Shown here: positions 44,940 through 53,735 of the stretch, in pieces
Layout: every line of letters begins with the position of its first letter
Numbering within the stretch: the stretch's first letter is position 1
From: an uncultured Dokdonia sp.
Lineage (GTDB): Bacteria; Bacteroidota; Bacteroidia; Flavobacteriales; Flavobacteriaceae
NCBI RefSeq assembly: GCF_947492535.1
Contig: NZ_CANLNH010000018.1
Span: forward strand, 1 to 64,000
Length of the DNA stretch: 64,000 nt
Direction: 5' to 3'
Notes under the pieces: generated by a model
What the model was told of the DNA's origin: nothing
Databases searched by the model: none
Seen by the model: only the letters and a program-made list of their open reading frames with translations
Program-made: the position numbers and the translations under genes

Positions 44940-46079
44940 ATGCATATTGCCTTTCTTACTCCAGAATACCCACATCCACGTATACAACGCGCAGCGGGAA
45001 TAGGGACTAGTATTAAAAATCTTGCTGTTGCGCTTTCGCGAAAGCATATAAAAGTAACCGTATTTGTATATAGCCAATCTGAAGATGTCGTATTGGAAGA
45101 TCAAGGTGTTACTTTACATCTTATCAAACATAAAAACTACCGAATAGGAGGATGGTTTTTATATAGAAAACACATTAATCGTTATATAAATAAGGTTGTA
45201 AAACAAACCAATATAACGGCAATAGAAGCTCCAGATTGGACAGGCATTACTTCATTTATGAAATTTCAAATTCCTGTAGTGATAAGGCTGCATGGATCAG
45301 ATACATACTTTTGTCATTTAGAAGGAAGATCTCAAAAAAAGAAGAATTATTATTTTGAGAAAAAAGCATTGACAAACGCAAATTATATTCTATCAGTAAG
45401 TGTTTTTGCAGCTGAAAAGACCGTTTCATTATTTGGAATAAAAAAAACAATTACGACCATACATAATGGAGTAGATGTTACAATGTTTACACCAGACCAT
45501 AGTAAGATCGTGCCTAAGTCTATTTTATATTTTGGAACGATAATTCGTAAAAAAGGAGTACTTGCACTAGCCGAAGCTTTTAATAAAGTAATTCAAGAAG
45601 AACCTGAAGCTCAACTGACATTTATAGGTAAGGATGTTACAGACGTAAAAACAGGGAGTAGTACAATAAAATTGATACAATCTATATGCAGTAAAGAGGC
45701 ATTAGCTCAAATAACATATACATCTCAAATCCCATATAGTGAAGTCGCAGATGCTATTAGAAAAGCTCAAATAGTATGCCTTCCAAGCTACGCAGAGGCA
45801 TTTCCTATGACTTGGCTGGAGGCGATGGCATTAGAAAAAGCGATGGTAACATCAGATATTGGATGGGCAAAAGAGTTAATGGTAAACGGAGAAACAGGCT
45901 ATATTTCAGATCCTGATGATACACAGAAAGTATCAAAAGCAATCGTTACTTTGATACAAGATATGGACCTTTCAAGAAAAATGGGTACACAAGCGCGCAA
46001 ACGTATTATATCAAATTTTACTCAAGACGAAATCGCAGAAAAGAATATCAAGTATTATAAACGTATTACTTCTGTATGA
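44940..46079 (+). CDS. GT4-family glycosyltransferase
   Basis: A 379-residue GT-B enzyme with IAFLTPEYPHPRIQRAAGIGTSIKNLA at the N-terminus, EAPDWTGITSFM, VVIRLHGSDTYFCHLEG, ILYFGTIIRKKGVLALAEAF as the donor-domain start and the motif LPSYAEAFPMTWLEAMALEKAMV. The palindromic word encodes LSRKH (residues 32-36) in the first helix, exactly where GT4 enzymes have the ALxxxGHxV segment. It opens the second plus-strand run and overlaps the next gene by 4 nt. Confidence 0.9.
   Translation: MHIAFLTPEYPHPRIQRAAGIGTSIKNLAVALSRKHIKVTVFVYSQSEDVVLEDQGVTLHLIKHKNYRIGGWFLYRKHINRYINKVVKQTNITAIEAPDWTGITSFMKFQIPVVIRLHGSDTYFCHLEGRSQKKKNYYFEKKALTNANYILSVSVFAAEKTVSLFGIKKTITTIHNGVDVTMFTPDHSKIVPKSILYFGTIIRKKGVLALAEAFNKVIQEEPEAQLTFIGKDVTDVKTGSSTIKLIQSICSKEALAQITYTSQIPYSEVADAIRKAQIVCLPSYAEAFPMTWLEAMALEKAMVTSDIGWAKELMVNGETGYISDPDDTQKVSKAIVTLIQDMDLSRKMGTQARKRIISNFTQDEIAEKNIKYYKRITSV
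45032..45045. repeat. Palindromic word in a GT4 gene (frame LSRKH)
   Basis: An exact GCTTTCGCGAAAGC followed by ATATAAAAG, read as LSRKH (residues 32-36) in the first helix of the enzyme. Confidence 0.95.
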
Positions 46080-47617
46080 TCTTTTTATATCACATACACA
46101 ATACTGTAAAAACGATAGTAGATGATCAGAATATACCTATCTCTATACAAGAAGAAAAGCCTACTCAAGCTTTACTAGCTATTGCTAAAAATTATCCAGA
46201 AGAATGGATTGTTTGGTGTCATTTTGATAATAAAGATATATTGAATACAGAGGTATTTTCAAATCTATTACATCATAAAAGACGAATGATAAGTAATGGA
46301 GATGCTTCATCACCTTTTTTATCACCATCTATAGGCTATATAGAAGACAGTCCCTTTTTAAAAATAAATACAAGTACTACATACCCTACTTGGTGTATGA
46401 GTAGCGCTGCTGGAGCCATACATGCCAGTGTTTTACTAGCAATAGGAAACCAGATTACTGTTACTAGAGGTTTTGATTACTTTTTAAATTCGCTTGCGCG
46501 AAAAGGACAGACATCGGGATTACTCTGTTATCATGAGCCGTTGTTACTACATTCAGACCCCCAAAAAAGTACACTAAGAAAAGCAAGCTTACACAAGCAG
46601 TATGCTTTTGTGAAAGAACATTTTAAGACATCATGGCTTTTTTTCTTATGCATATCTCAAATGAGATATGAGAAAAAATTTCCACTCATTGCATTTGTAT
46701 ATGCATTATTATTTGTGAAGAGAAATACACCTCATTTAGACATCGCTAAGATTCCGATACAATCCTCGAAAACGGTGTTAGATATATTTGAAGTAGATGT
46801 GGTTATTCCAACTTTGGGCAGGAAGAAATATTTATATGATGTACTTAACGATTTTTCTAAACAAACGATTCTTCCTAAGAAAATTATAATTGTAGAACAA
46901 AATCCTGACCTAAATAGCACCTCTGAATTGGGGTATATAACTTCAGAAGAATGGCCGTTTTCTATAGAGCATCAGTTCATCCATCAAACAGGCGCTTGTC
47001 ATGCACGTAATCTTGCATTGTCAAAAATAAGCTCAGATTGGGTTTTCTTCTTTGATGATGATATTAGGTTTGACACTGATATTTTAGAGAAAATTGAAAA
47101 TGCTATTAAAGAAACTGGAACTCATTGTATTAATATATCTTGCTTACAAGAAGGAGAAGTAGAAAAACACAGCACTTATAAACAATGGAAGACATTTGGC
47201 TCTGGATGTTCTGTAGTACATAAAGACGTCGTTGAAAATACATCTTTTGATATGGCATTAGAACACGGATATGGAGAAGATGTAGATTTTGGCATGCAAA
47301 TACGTACACTTGGATATGATGTGATTTATGCACCAGATATTCAGATTAAGCATCTAAAAGCACCCATAGGAGGCTTTAGAAGTTTACCTGTATTCCCTTG
47401 GGATGATGATAAAATACGTCCAAAACCTGCACCTCAAATTCTTTATCATCGTATAAAAAATACCACTGAAGAGCAGTTAAAAGGGTATAAATGGATACTT
47501 TTCTTTAAATATTATTTTAATCAAGATATCAAAAATCCTTTTTCTTATATTTCATACTTCAAGAAGGCTTGGAAAAACAGTACTCATTGGGCTAAAAAAT
47601 TACCTCTAGATGCATAA
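46076..47617 (+). CDS. Large GT2 glycosyltransferase with N-terminal extension
   Basis: A 513-residue protein. The C-terminal half (about 240-480) is a clear GT-A domain: VDVVIPTLGRKKYLYDVL, IIIVEQNP, GACHARNLALSKISSDWVFFFDDDIRFD and GYGEDVDFGMQIRTLGYDVIY. The first 235 residues contain WIVWCHFDNKDILN, SPSIGYIEDSPFLKI and SSAAGAIHASVLLAIG. They may be a degenerate second GT2-like domain, but I cannot show this. A three-mismatch palindrome copy (46492-46505) encodes SLARKG there. It overlaps the next gene by 8 nt. Confidence 0.8.
   Translation: MIFLYHIHNTVKTIVDDQNIPISIQEEKPTQALLAIAKNYPEEWIVWCHFDNKDILNTEVFSNLLHHKRRMISNGDASSPFLSPSIGYIEDSPFLKINTSTTYPTWCMSSAAGAIHASVLLAIGNQITVTRGFDYFLNSLARKGQTSGLLCYHEPLLLHSDPQKSTLRKASLHKQYAFVKEHFKTSWLFFLCISQMRYEKKFPLIAFVYALLFVKRNTPHLDIAKIPIQSSKTVLDIFEVDVVIPTLGRKKYLYDVLNDFSKQTILPKKIIIVEQNPDLNSTSELGYITSEEWPFSIEHQFIHQTGACHARNLALSKISSDWVFFFDDDIRFDTDILEKIENAIKETGTHCINISCLQEGEVEKHSTYKQWKTFGSGCSVVHKDVVENTSFDMALEHGYGEDVDFGMQIRTLGYDVIYAPDIQIKHLKAPIGGFRSLPVFPWDDDKIRPKPAPQILYHRIKNTTEEQLKGYKWILFFKYYFNQDIKNPFSYISYFKKAWKNSTHWAKKLPLDA
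46492..46505. repeat. Three-mismatch palindrome-like sequence
   Basis: GCTTGCGCGAAAAG retains the CGCGAAA core of the word and is read as LARKG, similar to the LSRK frame. It may be a decayed copy. Confidence 0.3.
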
Positions 47618-48638
47618 CAGGAAACTGAGTTTAATTGTTTGTACCTACATGCGACCAGTAGCGGTGTGTACATTACTAGATAGTGTCCAGTTGCAATCAA
47701 AATACCCAGATGAGATTTTGATTATTGATGGTTCTACAGATAATGCTACCGAAGACCGCTTTCGCGAACCTGCCTCGCCGGCAGGCAGGAGCGTATATAA
47801 AAACCTTACCTATTATAAAGTACCTCCAGCGCATAGAGGGCTGACAAAGCAACGTAATTATGGAATTGATCGGGTAGGAGATGCCATCGAAATTGTATGC
47901 TTCCTTGATGATGATATTGTGTTAGAACCTACTTATTTTGAAGAAATACTTACCACCTATCAAGAATATCCTGAAGCATTAGGAGTAGGCGGTTATATTG
48001 TTAATGAGGTTTCGTGGGAAAAAGTAGAACAACCCTTTACACCGGCAATCAATCAGTTTTATTATGATGGCTATGTGCGCTCTGATGGTTCTAGATATGT
48101 CTTGCGAAAGAAGTTAGGGCTAGATGCTAATAGACCTCCGGGATTTTTACCCACCTTCTCTCATGGAAGATCGATTAGTTTTTTACCTCCTTCAGGAAAA
48201 ACGTATCAAGTAGAACAATTAATGGGAGGTGTCGCTTCTTATAGAATATGTGCCTTAAAGTCTCAGAAATTTTCTGAATATTTTGAAGGATATGGACTCT
48301 ATGAAGATGCAGATTATACATTGCGTTTGTCAAAAAAAGGACATCTGTATATAAATACAAATGCACAATTACACCATTACCATGATCCTGGAGGAAGACC
48401 TAATCATTTTAAATATGGCAAAATGGTACTCCGTAATGGATGGTATATATGGAGAAGTAAATACGAAAACCCTACTTTGAAACAACGGCTTTTATGGAAC
48501 CTCACCGCTTTTGTGCTAACATTGGTAAGAGTAAGTAATGCAATACGAGGTCAAGACAAAAAAGCAGCACTTAACGAAAGTTTAGGTCGAATTTATGGAT
48601 GGTTAAGCCTTATATTTAACAAACCAAAACACATATAA
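47610..48638 (+). CDS. GT2-family glycosyltransferase interrupted by nested repeats
   Basis: A 342-residue GT-A enzyme: LSLIVCTYMRPVAVCTLLDS, ILIIDGSTDNAT, HRGLTKQRNYGIDRVGD, VCFLDDDIVLE and YFEGYGLYEDADYTLRLSKKG. The palindromic word is present at residues 50-53 and 61 (RFRE...S). It is split by a 21-nt GC-rich palindromic insertion that adds seven residues (PASPAGR, 54-60) without shifting the frame. The insertion lies in a surface-type loop after the nucleotide-binding motif, so the enzyme may still work. Confidence 0.88.
   Translation: MHNRKLSLIVCTYMRPVAVCTLLDSVQLQSKYPDEILIIDGSTDNATEDRFREPASPAGRSVYKNLTYYKVPPAHRGLTKQRNYGIDRVGDAIEIVCFLDDDIVLEPTYFEEILTTYQEYPEALGVGGYIVNEVSWEKVEQPFTPAINQFYYDGYVRSDGSRYVLRKKLGLDANRPPGFLPTFSHGRSISFLPPSGKTYQVEQLMGGVASYRICALKSQKFSEYFEGYGLYEDADYTLRLSKKGHLYINTNAQLHHYHDPGGRPNHFKYGKMVLRNGWYIWRSKYENPTLKQRLLWNLTAFVLTLVRVSNAIRGQDKKAALNESLGRIYGWLSLIFNKPKHI
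47758..47792. repeat. Palindromic word split by a second element
   Basis: GCTTTCGCGAA (47758-47768) and AGC (47790-47792) rebuild an exact GCTTTCGCGAAAGC if the 21 bases between them are removed. The restored reading would be EDRFRESVYK. Confidence 0.9.
47769..47789. repeat. 21-nt GC-rich palindromic insertion element
   Basis: The element begins CCTGCC and ends GGCAGG, with arms CCTGCC-CGCCGGCAGGCAGG that are nearly self-complementary around a central CGCCGG. It is much richer in GC than its surroundings. It sits exactly inside a copy of the 14-bp word, is a multiple of three, and encodes PASPAGR. Confidence 0.88.
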
Positions 48639-48643
48639 AATCC

Positions 48644-49189
48644 ATGCGATTTACAGAAGACCTCATAAAGTATAAGAAGTATAGTGGCAAGTCTACACTC
48701 ATACTTTTAATGACCCAGCAAGGGTTGTGGGCTTTGTGTTGTTATCGCTTTTTTAATAGTATTTACAGAAGTAAATTACCGAAACCTATTAAAAGTATTC
48801 TTCTTTTATGGGGGGTGTTTTCTCAAAAGTATATAGAAATTGTTACTGGCATTCAATTACCCTACAGCGCAACAGTAGGACATAAGTTCTATATAGGACA
48901 TTTTGGAGGCATTATTATCAATGCCAATGCTGTGATAGGTGATAATTGCAATATATCACAAGGAGTTACTATAGGAGTAAGTGGAAGGGGAGCACATCGA
49001 GGTGTTCCTGTAGTAGGAGATAATGTATATATTGGAGCAAATGCAACACTAGCTGGAGATATTACTATAGGAAATAATGCAGTGATAGGCGCTAATTCTT
49101 TAGTAGTAAAAGATGTAGAAGAGGCAACTACAGTAGTTGGGGTTCCAGCGAAGGCAGTAAGTACTAATGATTCAAAAGGATATATTTGA
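48644..49189 (+). CDS. Hexapeptide-repeat O-acetyltransferase (CysE/LbH family)
   Basis: A 181-residue left-handed beta-helix acyltransferase of the serine acetyltransferase-like group. It has GHKFYIGHFGGIIINANAVIGDNCNISQGVTIGVSGRG (about 85-122) and then VGDNVYIGANATLAGDITIGNNAVIGANSLVV, with the hexapeptide I/V-G-x4 repeats and catalytic His in the GHFGGI region. In a glycan locus it probably acetylates a sugar using acetyl-CoA rather than serine. It is followed by a GT4 gene with a 1-nt overlap. Confidence 0.87.
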   Translation: MRFTEDLIKYKKYSGKSTLILLMTQQGLWALCCYRFFNSIYRSKLPKPIKSILLLWGVFSQKYIEIVTGIQLPYSATVGHKFYIGHFGGIIINANAVIGDNCNISQGVTIGVSGRGAHRGVPVVGDNVYIGANATLAGDITIGNNAVIGANSLVVKDVEEATTVVGVPAKAVSTNDSKGYI

Positions 49190-50298
49190 TGCGCTTTCTA
49201 GTTATCACATTAGCACCTACACTTTTAGAAAATAGCGCGTATTATTCGTATGCACCCTATGTAAAAGAAATGAATCTTTGGTTTTCGCATGTAGATCAGG
49301 TAACTATAATTTCTCCTACGTCTTATGAAAAAAAGCTATTAAAAGCTCCTTTTGACAGAAAAGATATAGACGTTATTTCTATACCCGCTATTAGTTTTGG
49401 AACAATCACTGCTATTTTTAAATCAATTATTGCAATTCCTATAATCGTTTTTCGATTATTTAAAGCAATGCAACAAGCAGATCATATTCATTTACGTTGT
49501 CCGGCGACCATAGCTTTAATAGCTTCGGTGGTGCAATTGTTTTTTCCATCGAAGAAAAAAACAGTAAAATATGCAGGTAATTGGAGTCCAAAAGCAAAAC
49601 AACCTATAAGTTACAAGCTCCAAAAATGGATTGTAGGAAATGAGTTTTTGACCAGAAACATGCAAGTATTGGTTTATGGTAATTGGCCGAATCAAAGTAA
49701 AAATATCAAATCCTTTTTTACAGCTACTTATAGAGATGATGATGTACCTACTATTAAGACACCCATTTTTGAGAATCCAATCACAATTCTCTTTGTAGGG
49801 AGTTTATCTCCAGGGAAACGACCTTTGTATGTTTTAGAATGGGCAAAAGCTTGCCTTGATCAAGACTTAGATATACACTTAGATATATATGGTGAAGGTC
49901 AAGAAAGAGAACTACTTGAAAAATATCTGACATCTCATAAGCTACATACTAAGGTTATATTACATGGTAATCAACCTACAGAAGTCGTTCAACAAGCATA
50001 TAAAAATGCTCACTTTTTGATACTACCTTCTAAGTCAGAAGGATGGCCTAAAGTGATTGCAGAGGCTATGTTTTGGGGAGTAATTCCACTAGTGACTCCA
50101 ATTTCCTGTGTCCCGTGGATGGTAGGAGAAGGGACAAGAGGAGTATTATTAGATATGGATGTGAGTAAGGATGTTTCCGCTTTCGCGAAAGCGTTAAAAG
50201 ACAAAAAGCAATTAGAGAAAATGGCTGTAAATGGACAGCAATGGTCTCATCAATATACGTTAGATACGTTTGAAAATTCAATAAAAGAATTGCTATGA
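49189..50298 (+). CDS. GT4-family glycosyltransferase
   Basis: I use the ATG at 49189 (TGATG overlap with the previous stop), giving 369 residues, MRFLVITLAPTLLE... The donor domain begins ILFVGSLSPGKRPLYVLEWA (about 201-220) and has LPSKSEGWPKVIAEAMFWGVIPL, the E-x7-E-type motif. The palindromic word encodes SAFAKA at 330-335 in the C-terminal helix after MDVSKDV. It overlaps the next gene by 4 nt. Confidence 0.88.
   Translation: MRFLVITLAPTLLENSAYYSYAPYVKEMNLWFSHVDQVTIISPTSYEKKLLKAPFDRKDIDVISIPAISFGTITAIFKSIIAIPIIVFRLFKAMQQADHIHLRCPATIALIASVVQLFFPSKKKTVKYAGNWSPKAKQPISYKLQKWIVGNEFLTRNMQVLVYGNWPNQSKNIKSFFTATYRDDDVPTIKTPIFENPITILFVGSLSPGKRPLYVLEWAKACLDQDLDIHLDIYGEGQERELLEKYLTSHKLHTKVILHGNQPTEVVQQAYKNAHFLILPSKSEGWPKVIAEAMFWGVIPLVTPISCVPWMVGEGTRGVLLDMDVSKDVSAFAKALKDKKQLEKMAVNGQQWSHQYTLDTFENSIKELL
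50178..50193. repeat. Palindromic word in a GT4 gene (frame SAFAKA)
   Basis: CGCTTTCGCGAAAGCG, with the exact 14-bp core at 50179-50192, preceded by TTTC and read as SAFAKA (residues 330-335). Confidence 0.95.
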
Positions 50299-51368
50299 GG
50301 GTATTACAACTTATTGATACACTAGATGCAGGAGGAGCAGAACGTATGGCTGTAAATCTTGCAAATGCAAGTGTAAATCATTCGTTTTTTGCAGCTATTT
50401 GCGCAACTCGTAGAGGAGGTATTTTAGAAAGTGCCATTCATCAGGAAGTTCCTGTTTTTATAGCAGATAAGCGAAGTTTTTATGACCTTAAAGCAGTGCG
50501 AAAAATTATAAAGTTTATAAAACAGCATAAAATAGATGTGTTACATGCACACTCAACATCTGTTTATACCGCTTTTCTTATAAAATTGATGCATCCTACC
50601 CTTAAACTTATATGGCATGATCATTATGGTCTAAGTGAATTTGTACAAGAAAGACCTTCGCAGGAATTACTTAAAGTTATTTCTAAGTATATGTCGGGCA
50701 TTGTTGCATGTAATGAAGATTTGGCAACTTGGGCAAAGACTCATTTGCATTGCAAAGAAGTGATTTTTCTCCCTAATTTTGTTGTAGAAAATAAGAACCA
50801 AGAGCTAACAACCGAAATTTCAGGAATAGACGGAAAACGTATTGTATGTCTTGCAAATTTACGCCCTCAGAAAAATCATATAGGACTATTGAGGATCTTT
50901 AAAGAAATTACTACTCAATTTCCAGATTGGACACTACATTTGGTGGGAAAAGATTTTAATGATGATACCAGTGCTTCTGTAAAAGAATTTATAACTTCCC
51001 ATGATCTTTCTAATGTAGTTTCTTTGTACGATAGTAGAAAAGATGTTGCTGCAATTTTAAAGAAGATGGATATAGGTGTGTTAGCTTCTACATCTGAAGG
51101 ATTGCCTTTGGCATTATTAGAATATGGAATTGCAGGATTAGCAGTGATGGTCACAAATGTGGGGCAATGTGCACAGGTGATTCAAGAAAATGGTGAAGTG
51201 ATTGATGATCTAGAAAAACAAGGACCTGAAGTTTTAATGAAGTTAATGAATAATACATCATATCGATCTAAGAAAGGAGCTGATTTTAAGAATAGGGTAT
51301 CCAATTTTTATAGTGAATCATCTTCAGTACAATTATTATTAAATTTTTATACTGAACTAAGCGCATGA
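50295..51368 (+). CDS. GT4-family glycosyltransferase
   Basis: A 357-residue GT-B enzyme with VLQLIDTLDAGGAERMAVNLA at the N-terminus, the glycine-rich acceptor loop typical of this family, IDVLHAHSTSVYTAFLIKL, IVCLANLRPQKNHIGLLRIF and VLASTSEGLPLALLEYGIAGLAVM with the donor-site Glu residues. It has ATGA junctions on both sides, so it is translationally coupled with the GT4 before it and the polymerase/ligase-like gene after it. Confidence 0.9.
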   Translation: MRVLQLIDTLDAGGAERMAVNLANASVNHSFFAAICATRRGGILESAIHQEVPVFIADKRSFYDLKAVRKIIKFIKQHKIDVLHAHSTSVYTAFLIKLMHPTLKLIWHDHYGLSEFVQERPSQELLKVISKYMSGIVACNEDLATWAKTHLHCKEVIFLPNFVVENKNQELTTEISGIDGKRIVCLANLRPQKNHIGLLRIFKEITTQFPDWTLHLVGKDFNDDTSASVKEFITSHDLSNVVSLYDSRKDVAAILKKMDIGVLASTSEGLPLALLEYGIAGLAVMVTNVGQCAQVIQENGEVIDDLEKQGPEVLMKLMNNTSYRSKKGADFKNRVSNFYSESSSVQLLLNFYTELSA

Positions 51369-52729
51369 AACTTTTGAAAAATCCATACCTGTTTTTGATT
51401 ACCATACATGTAGTTATTGGGTTTGCAATTTATGCATTTAGACCTTTTGCAAAGTTTTATTTTGTAGCAAGCATAGGAATTTTTCTTTTTTACTTATTTA
51501 AAAATGGGAATAAGAATAATGAAGCATTATATGCCGCAGCTTATGTGACTGGTGCCGAAGTGCTTTTTAGGATGACAGATGCTTCTCCTATTCCTGTATA
51601 CGAAGCAGGTAAATATGGTGTTATTGGATTTATATTATTAGGCCTTTTTTTTAGTGGAACATCTAGAAAATCTGGTCCATATTGGTTATACTTATTATTA
51701 TTAATTCCTGGTATTATATATGCTTCTTCTACGCTTGATTATGGTACTGATTTTAGAAAAGCAGTTATTTTTAATTTAAGCGGTCCCTTTTGTTTAGGAA
51801 TAGCAGCACTATATTGTGTTGATCGTAAAATTACTAGAAAACAATTACAGTATGTCTTATGGTCACTTTTAATGCCTACAGTTGCTATGGGGGTATATTT
51901 ATTTTTTTATACGCCAGATACTAGAGATATATTATCAGGTACAGGCTCTAATTATGCAGCATCTGGAGGTTTTGGACCTAACCAAGTAGCTACAGCTATA
52001 GGAATAGGTATGTTTTGTCTCGTAGTACAGCTATTTATGAATAGTAAAAATGTAATTATGTTGGCTGTTAACTTAGGACTTTTATCGTTGCTAACGTATA
52101 GAGGTATTGTTACGTTTTCAAGAGGAGGTGTGCTTACGGCTTTAATTATTAGTGTAGCATTTATCTTGTTTTATTTTAAAGCAGTTAATATTAAAAAGAA
52201 AAAACGAATACTAGGTCCTATATTATTTCTCGTACTTACGGCTTCCTTTACGTATCTATTAACCTCTGTAAGAACTTCTGGGCTTATTGATAAAAGATAT
52301 GCAAATAAAGATGCAGCGGGGCGTATAAAAGAAGATCTAAGTACAGGAAGAAAAGAATTGATATCATCAGAATTGGAAGCTTTTTTTGATAACCCATTAA
52401 CTGGCATTGGGGTTGGAAAGATTAAAGAATATAGAGAAGAAACTGAAGGAATATCGGCAGCATCTCATAATGAATTGAGTCGTATGTTATCAGAACATGG
52501 ATTATCTGGCCTTTTAGCACTTATAATTCTAGGTGTTTACCCTTTAATTTATAGGCTAGCAAATAGGCGCAATTTCTTATTTTTCTCTATGCTTGGTTTT
52601 TGGTTTTTAACTATAAATCACTCCTCTATGCGTATAGCAGCACCCGCTTTTATTTATTCGTTATGCCTTTTAAATATCGTAAATGAAAAGAAAAAAAGTC
52701 CTATACATAGGGAACGCATTAACGCATAA
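51365..52729 (+). CDS. O-antigen polymerase/ligase-like membrane protein (Wzy/WaaL)
   Basis: A 454-residue polytopic inner-membrane protein with about ten to twelve hydrophobic segments and a large periplasmic loop. GGFGPNQVATAIGIGMFCL, TFSRGGVLTALIISVAF and TGIGVGKIKEYREETEGISAASHNEL match the Wzy_C/O-antigen ligase family (SRGG and SHNE motifs). It either polymerises repeat units (Wzy) or ligates the polymer to lipid A-core (WaaL). As an ABC exporter is present, ligase is possible. The gene ends 47 nt inside the next coding region. Confidence 0.85.
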   Translation: MKLLKNPYLFLITIHVVIGFAIYAFRPFAKFYFVASIGIFLFYLFKNGNKNNEALYAAAYVTGAEVLFRMTDASPIPVYEAGKYGVIGFILLGLFFSGTSRKSGPYWLYLLLLIPGIIYASSTLDYGTDFRKAVIFNLSGPFCLGIAALYCVDRKITRKQLQYVLWSLLMPTVAMGVYLFFYTPDTRDILSGTGSNYAASGGFGPNQVATAIGIGMFCLVVQLFMNSKNVIMLAVNLGLLSLLTYRGIVTFSRGGVLTALIISVAFILFYFKAVNIKKKKRILGPILFLVLTASFTYLLTSVRTSGLIDKRYANKDAAGRIKEDLSTGRKELISSELEAFFDNPLTGIGVGKIKEYREETEGISAASHNELSRMLSEHGLSGLLALIILGVYPLIYRLANRRNFLFFSMLGFWFLTINHSSMRIAAPAFIYSLCLLNIVNEKKKSPIHRERINA

Positions 52730-53699
52730 AAACGTTACTGTAACTACGATAGAAACACTTAGTACATCACTACGTGAAGAAGGATATGATGTCATTGTTG
52801 TATCATGCATTAAGAATAAAATAGGCCGTTTTTTGGATATGATTTCTGCTGTACGTAAACATAGAAAACATATTGATATCGTGCTGATAGATACCTATAG
52901 TACTACAAACTATTGGTATGCAGTATATGTAGCTAAACTCTGTAGATTATATAAAATACCATATATCCCAATCCTTCATGGAGGGAATTTGCCAGAACGT
53001 ATTAGGAGAAGTGTTTCTAGTGCTAGAAAACTTTTTCAAAATGCATATATAAACATCGCCCCATCTCATTATTTGATGGAAGCTTTTCAAAAAGAAGGAT
53101 ATACAAACATACGTCATATTCCAAATACAATAGATCTTTCTAAATACCCTTTTAAAGAAAGAGAAAGATATACACCTAAACTATTATGGGTACGTTCTTT
53201 TGCAACTATCTATAATCCTATGATGGCGCTTCAGGTTTTACAAGAACTTCAAAAAACCTATCCAGAAGCAACATTAACCATGATTGGGCCTAAAAAAGAT
53301 GAAAGTTTTGATCGTTGTTCCGCTTTCGCGAAAGCGCATAACCTTCCAGTGACATTTACAGGGAAATTATCGAAGGAAGCATGGATCTCACTTGCAGCCT
53401 CTCATGATATATTTATAAATACGACCAATTTTGATAATACCCCTGTTAGCATTATAGAAGCAATGGCTTTAGGACTCCCTGTCGTATCAACAAACGTAGG
53501 TGGTATTCCGTTTTTAATAAAAGATACACAGAACGGTCTTTTATGTCCGCCAGAAAATATAGGAACTTTTGTAGAAAAACTTATATTATTGATTGATAAT
53601 ACTGATATTGCACGTGAAATATCAGTACAGGCAAGAGAAAGTGTTCAAAATTTTGATTGGAGACTTGTCAAAATTTCTTGGAACGAGGTGCTCTCCTAA
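52683..53699 (+). CDS. GT4-family glycosyltransferase
   Basis: A 338-residue GT-B enzyme with KKVLYIGNALTHKNVTVTTIETL, VLIDTYSTTNYWYAVYVAKLC, IPYIPILHGGNLPERI and the donor motif NTTNFDNTPVSIIEAMALGLPVVSTNVGG. The palindromic word encodes SAFAKA at 213-218, in the helix preceding VTFTG. The first 47 nt overlap the end of the membrane protein gene, an unusually long overlap. Confidence 0.88.
   Translation: MKRKKVLYIGNALTHKNVTVTTIETLSTSLREEGYDVIVVSCIKNKIGRFLDMISAVRKHRKHIDIVLIDTYSTTNYWYAVYVAKLCRLYKIPYIPILHGGNLPERIRRSVSSARKLFQNAYINIAPSHYLMEAFQKEGYTNIRHIPNTIDLSKYPFKERERYTPKLLWVRSFATIYNPMMALQVLQELQKTYPEATLTMIGPKKDESFDRCSAFAKAHNLPVTFTGKLSKEAWISLAASHDIFINTTNFDNTPVSIIEAMALGLPVVSTNVGGIPFLIKDTQNGLLCPPENIGTFVEKLILLIDNTDIAREISVQARESVQNFDWRLVKISWNEVLS
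53321..53336. repeat. Palindromic word in a GT4 gene (frame SAFAKA)
   Basis: CGCTTTCGCGAAAGCG, with the exact 14-bp core at 53322-53335, read as SAFAKA (213-218) in the helix before the VTFTG strand. Confidence 0.95.
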
Positions 53700-53735
53700 A
53701 AAAATATAATATCTTTACCCTAACTAACCCCCTTT

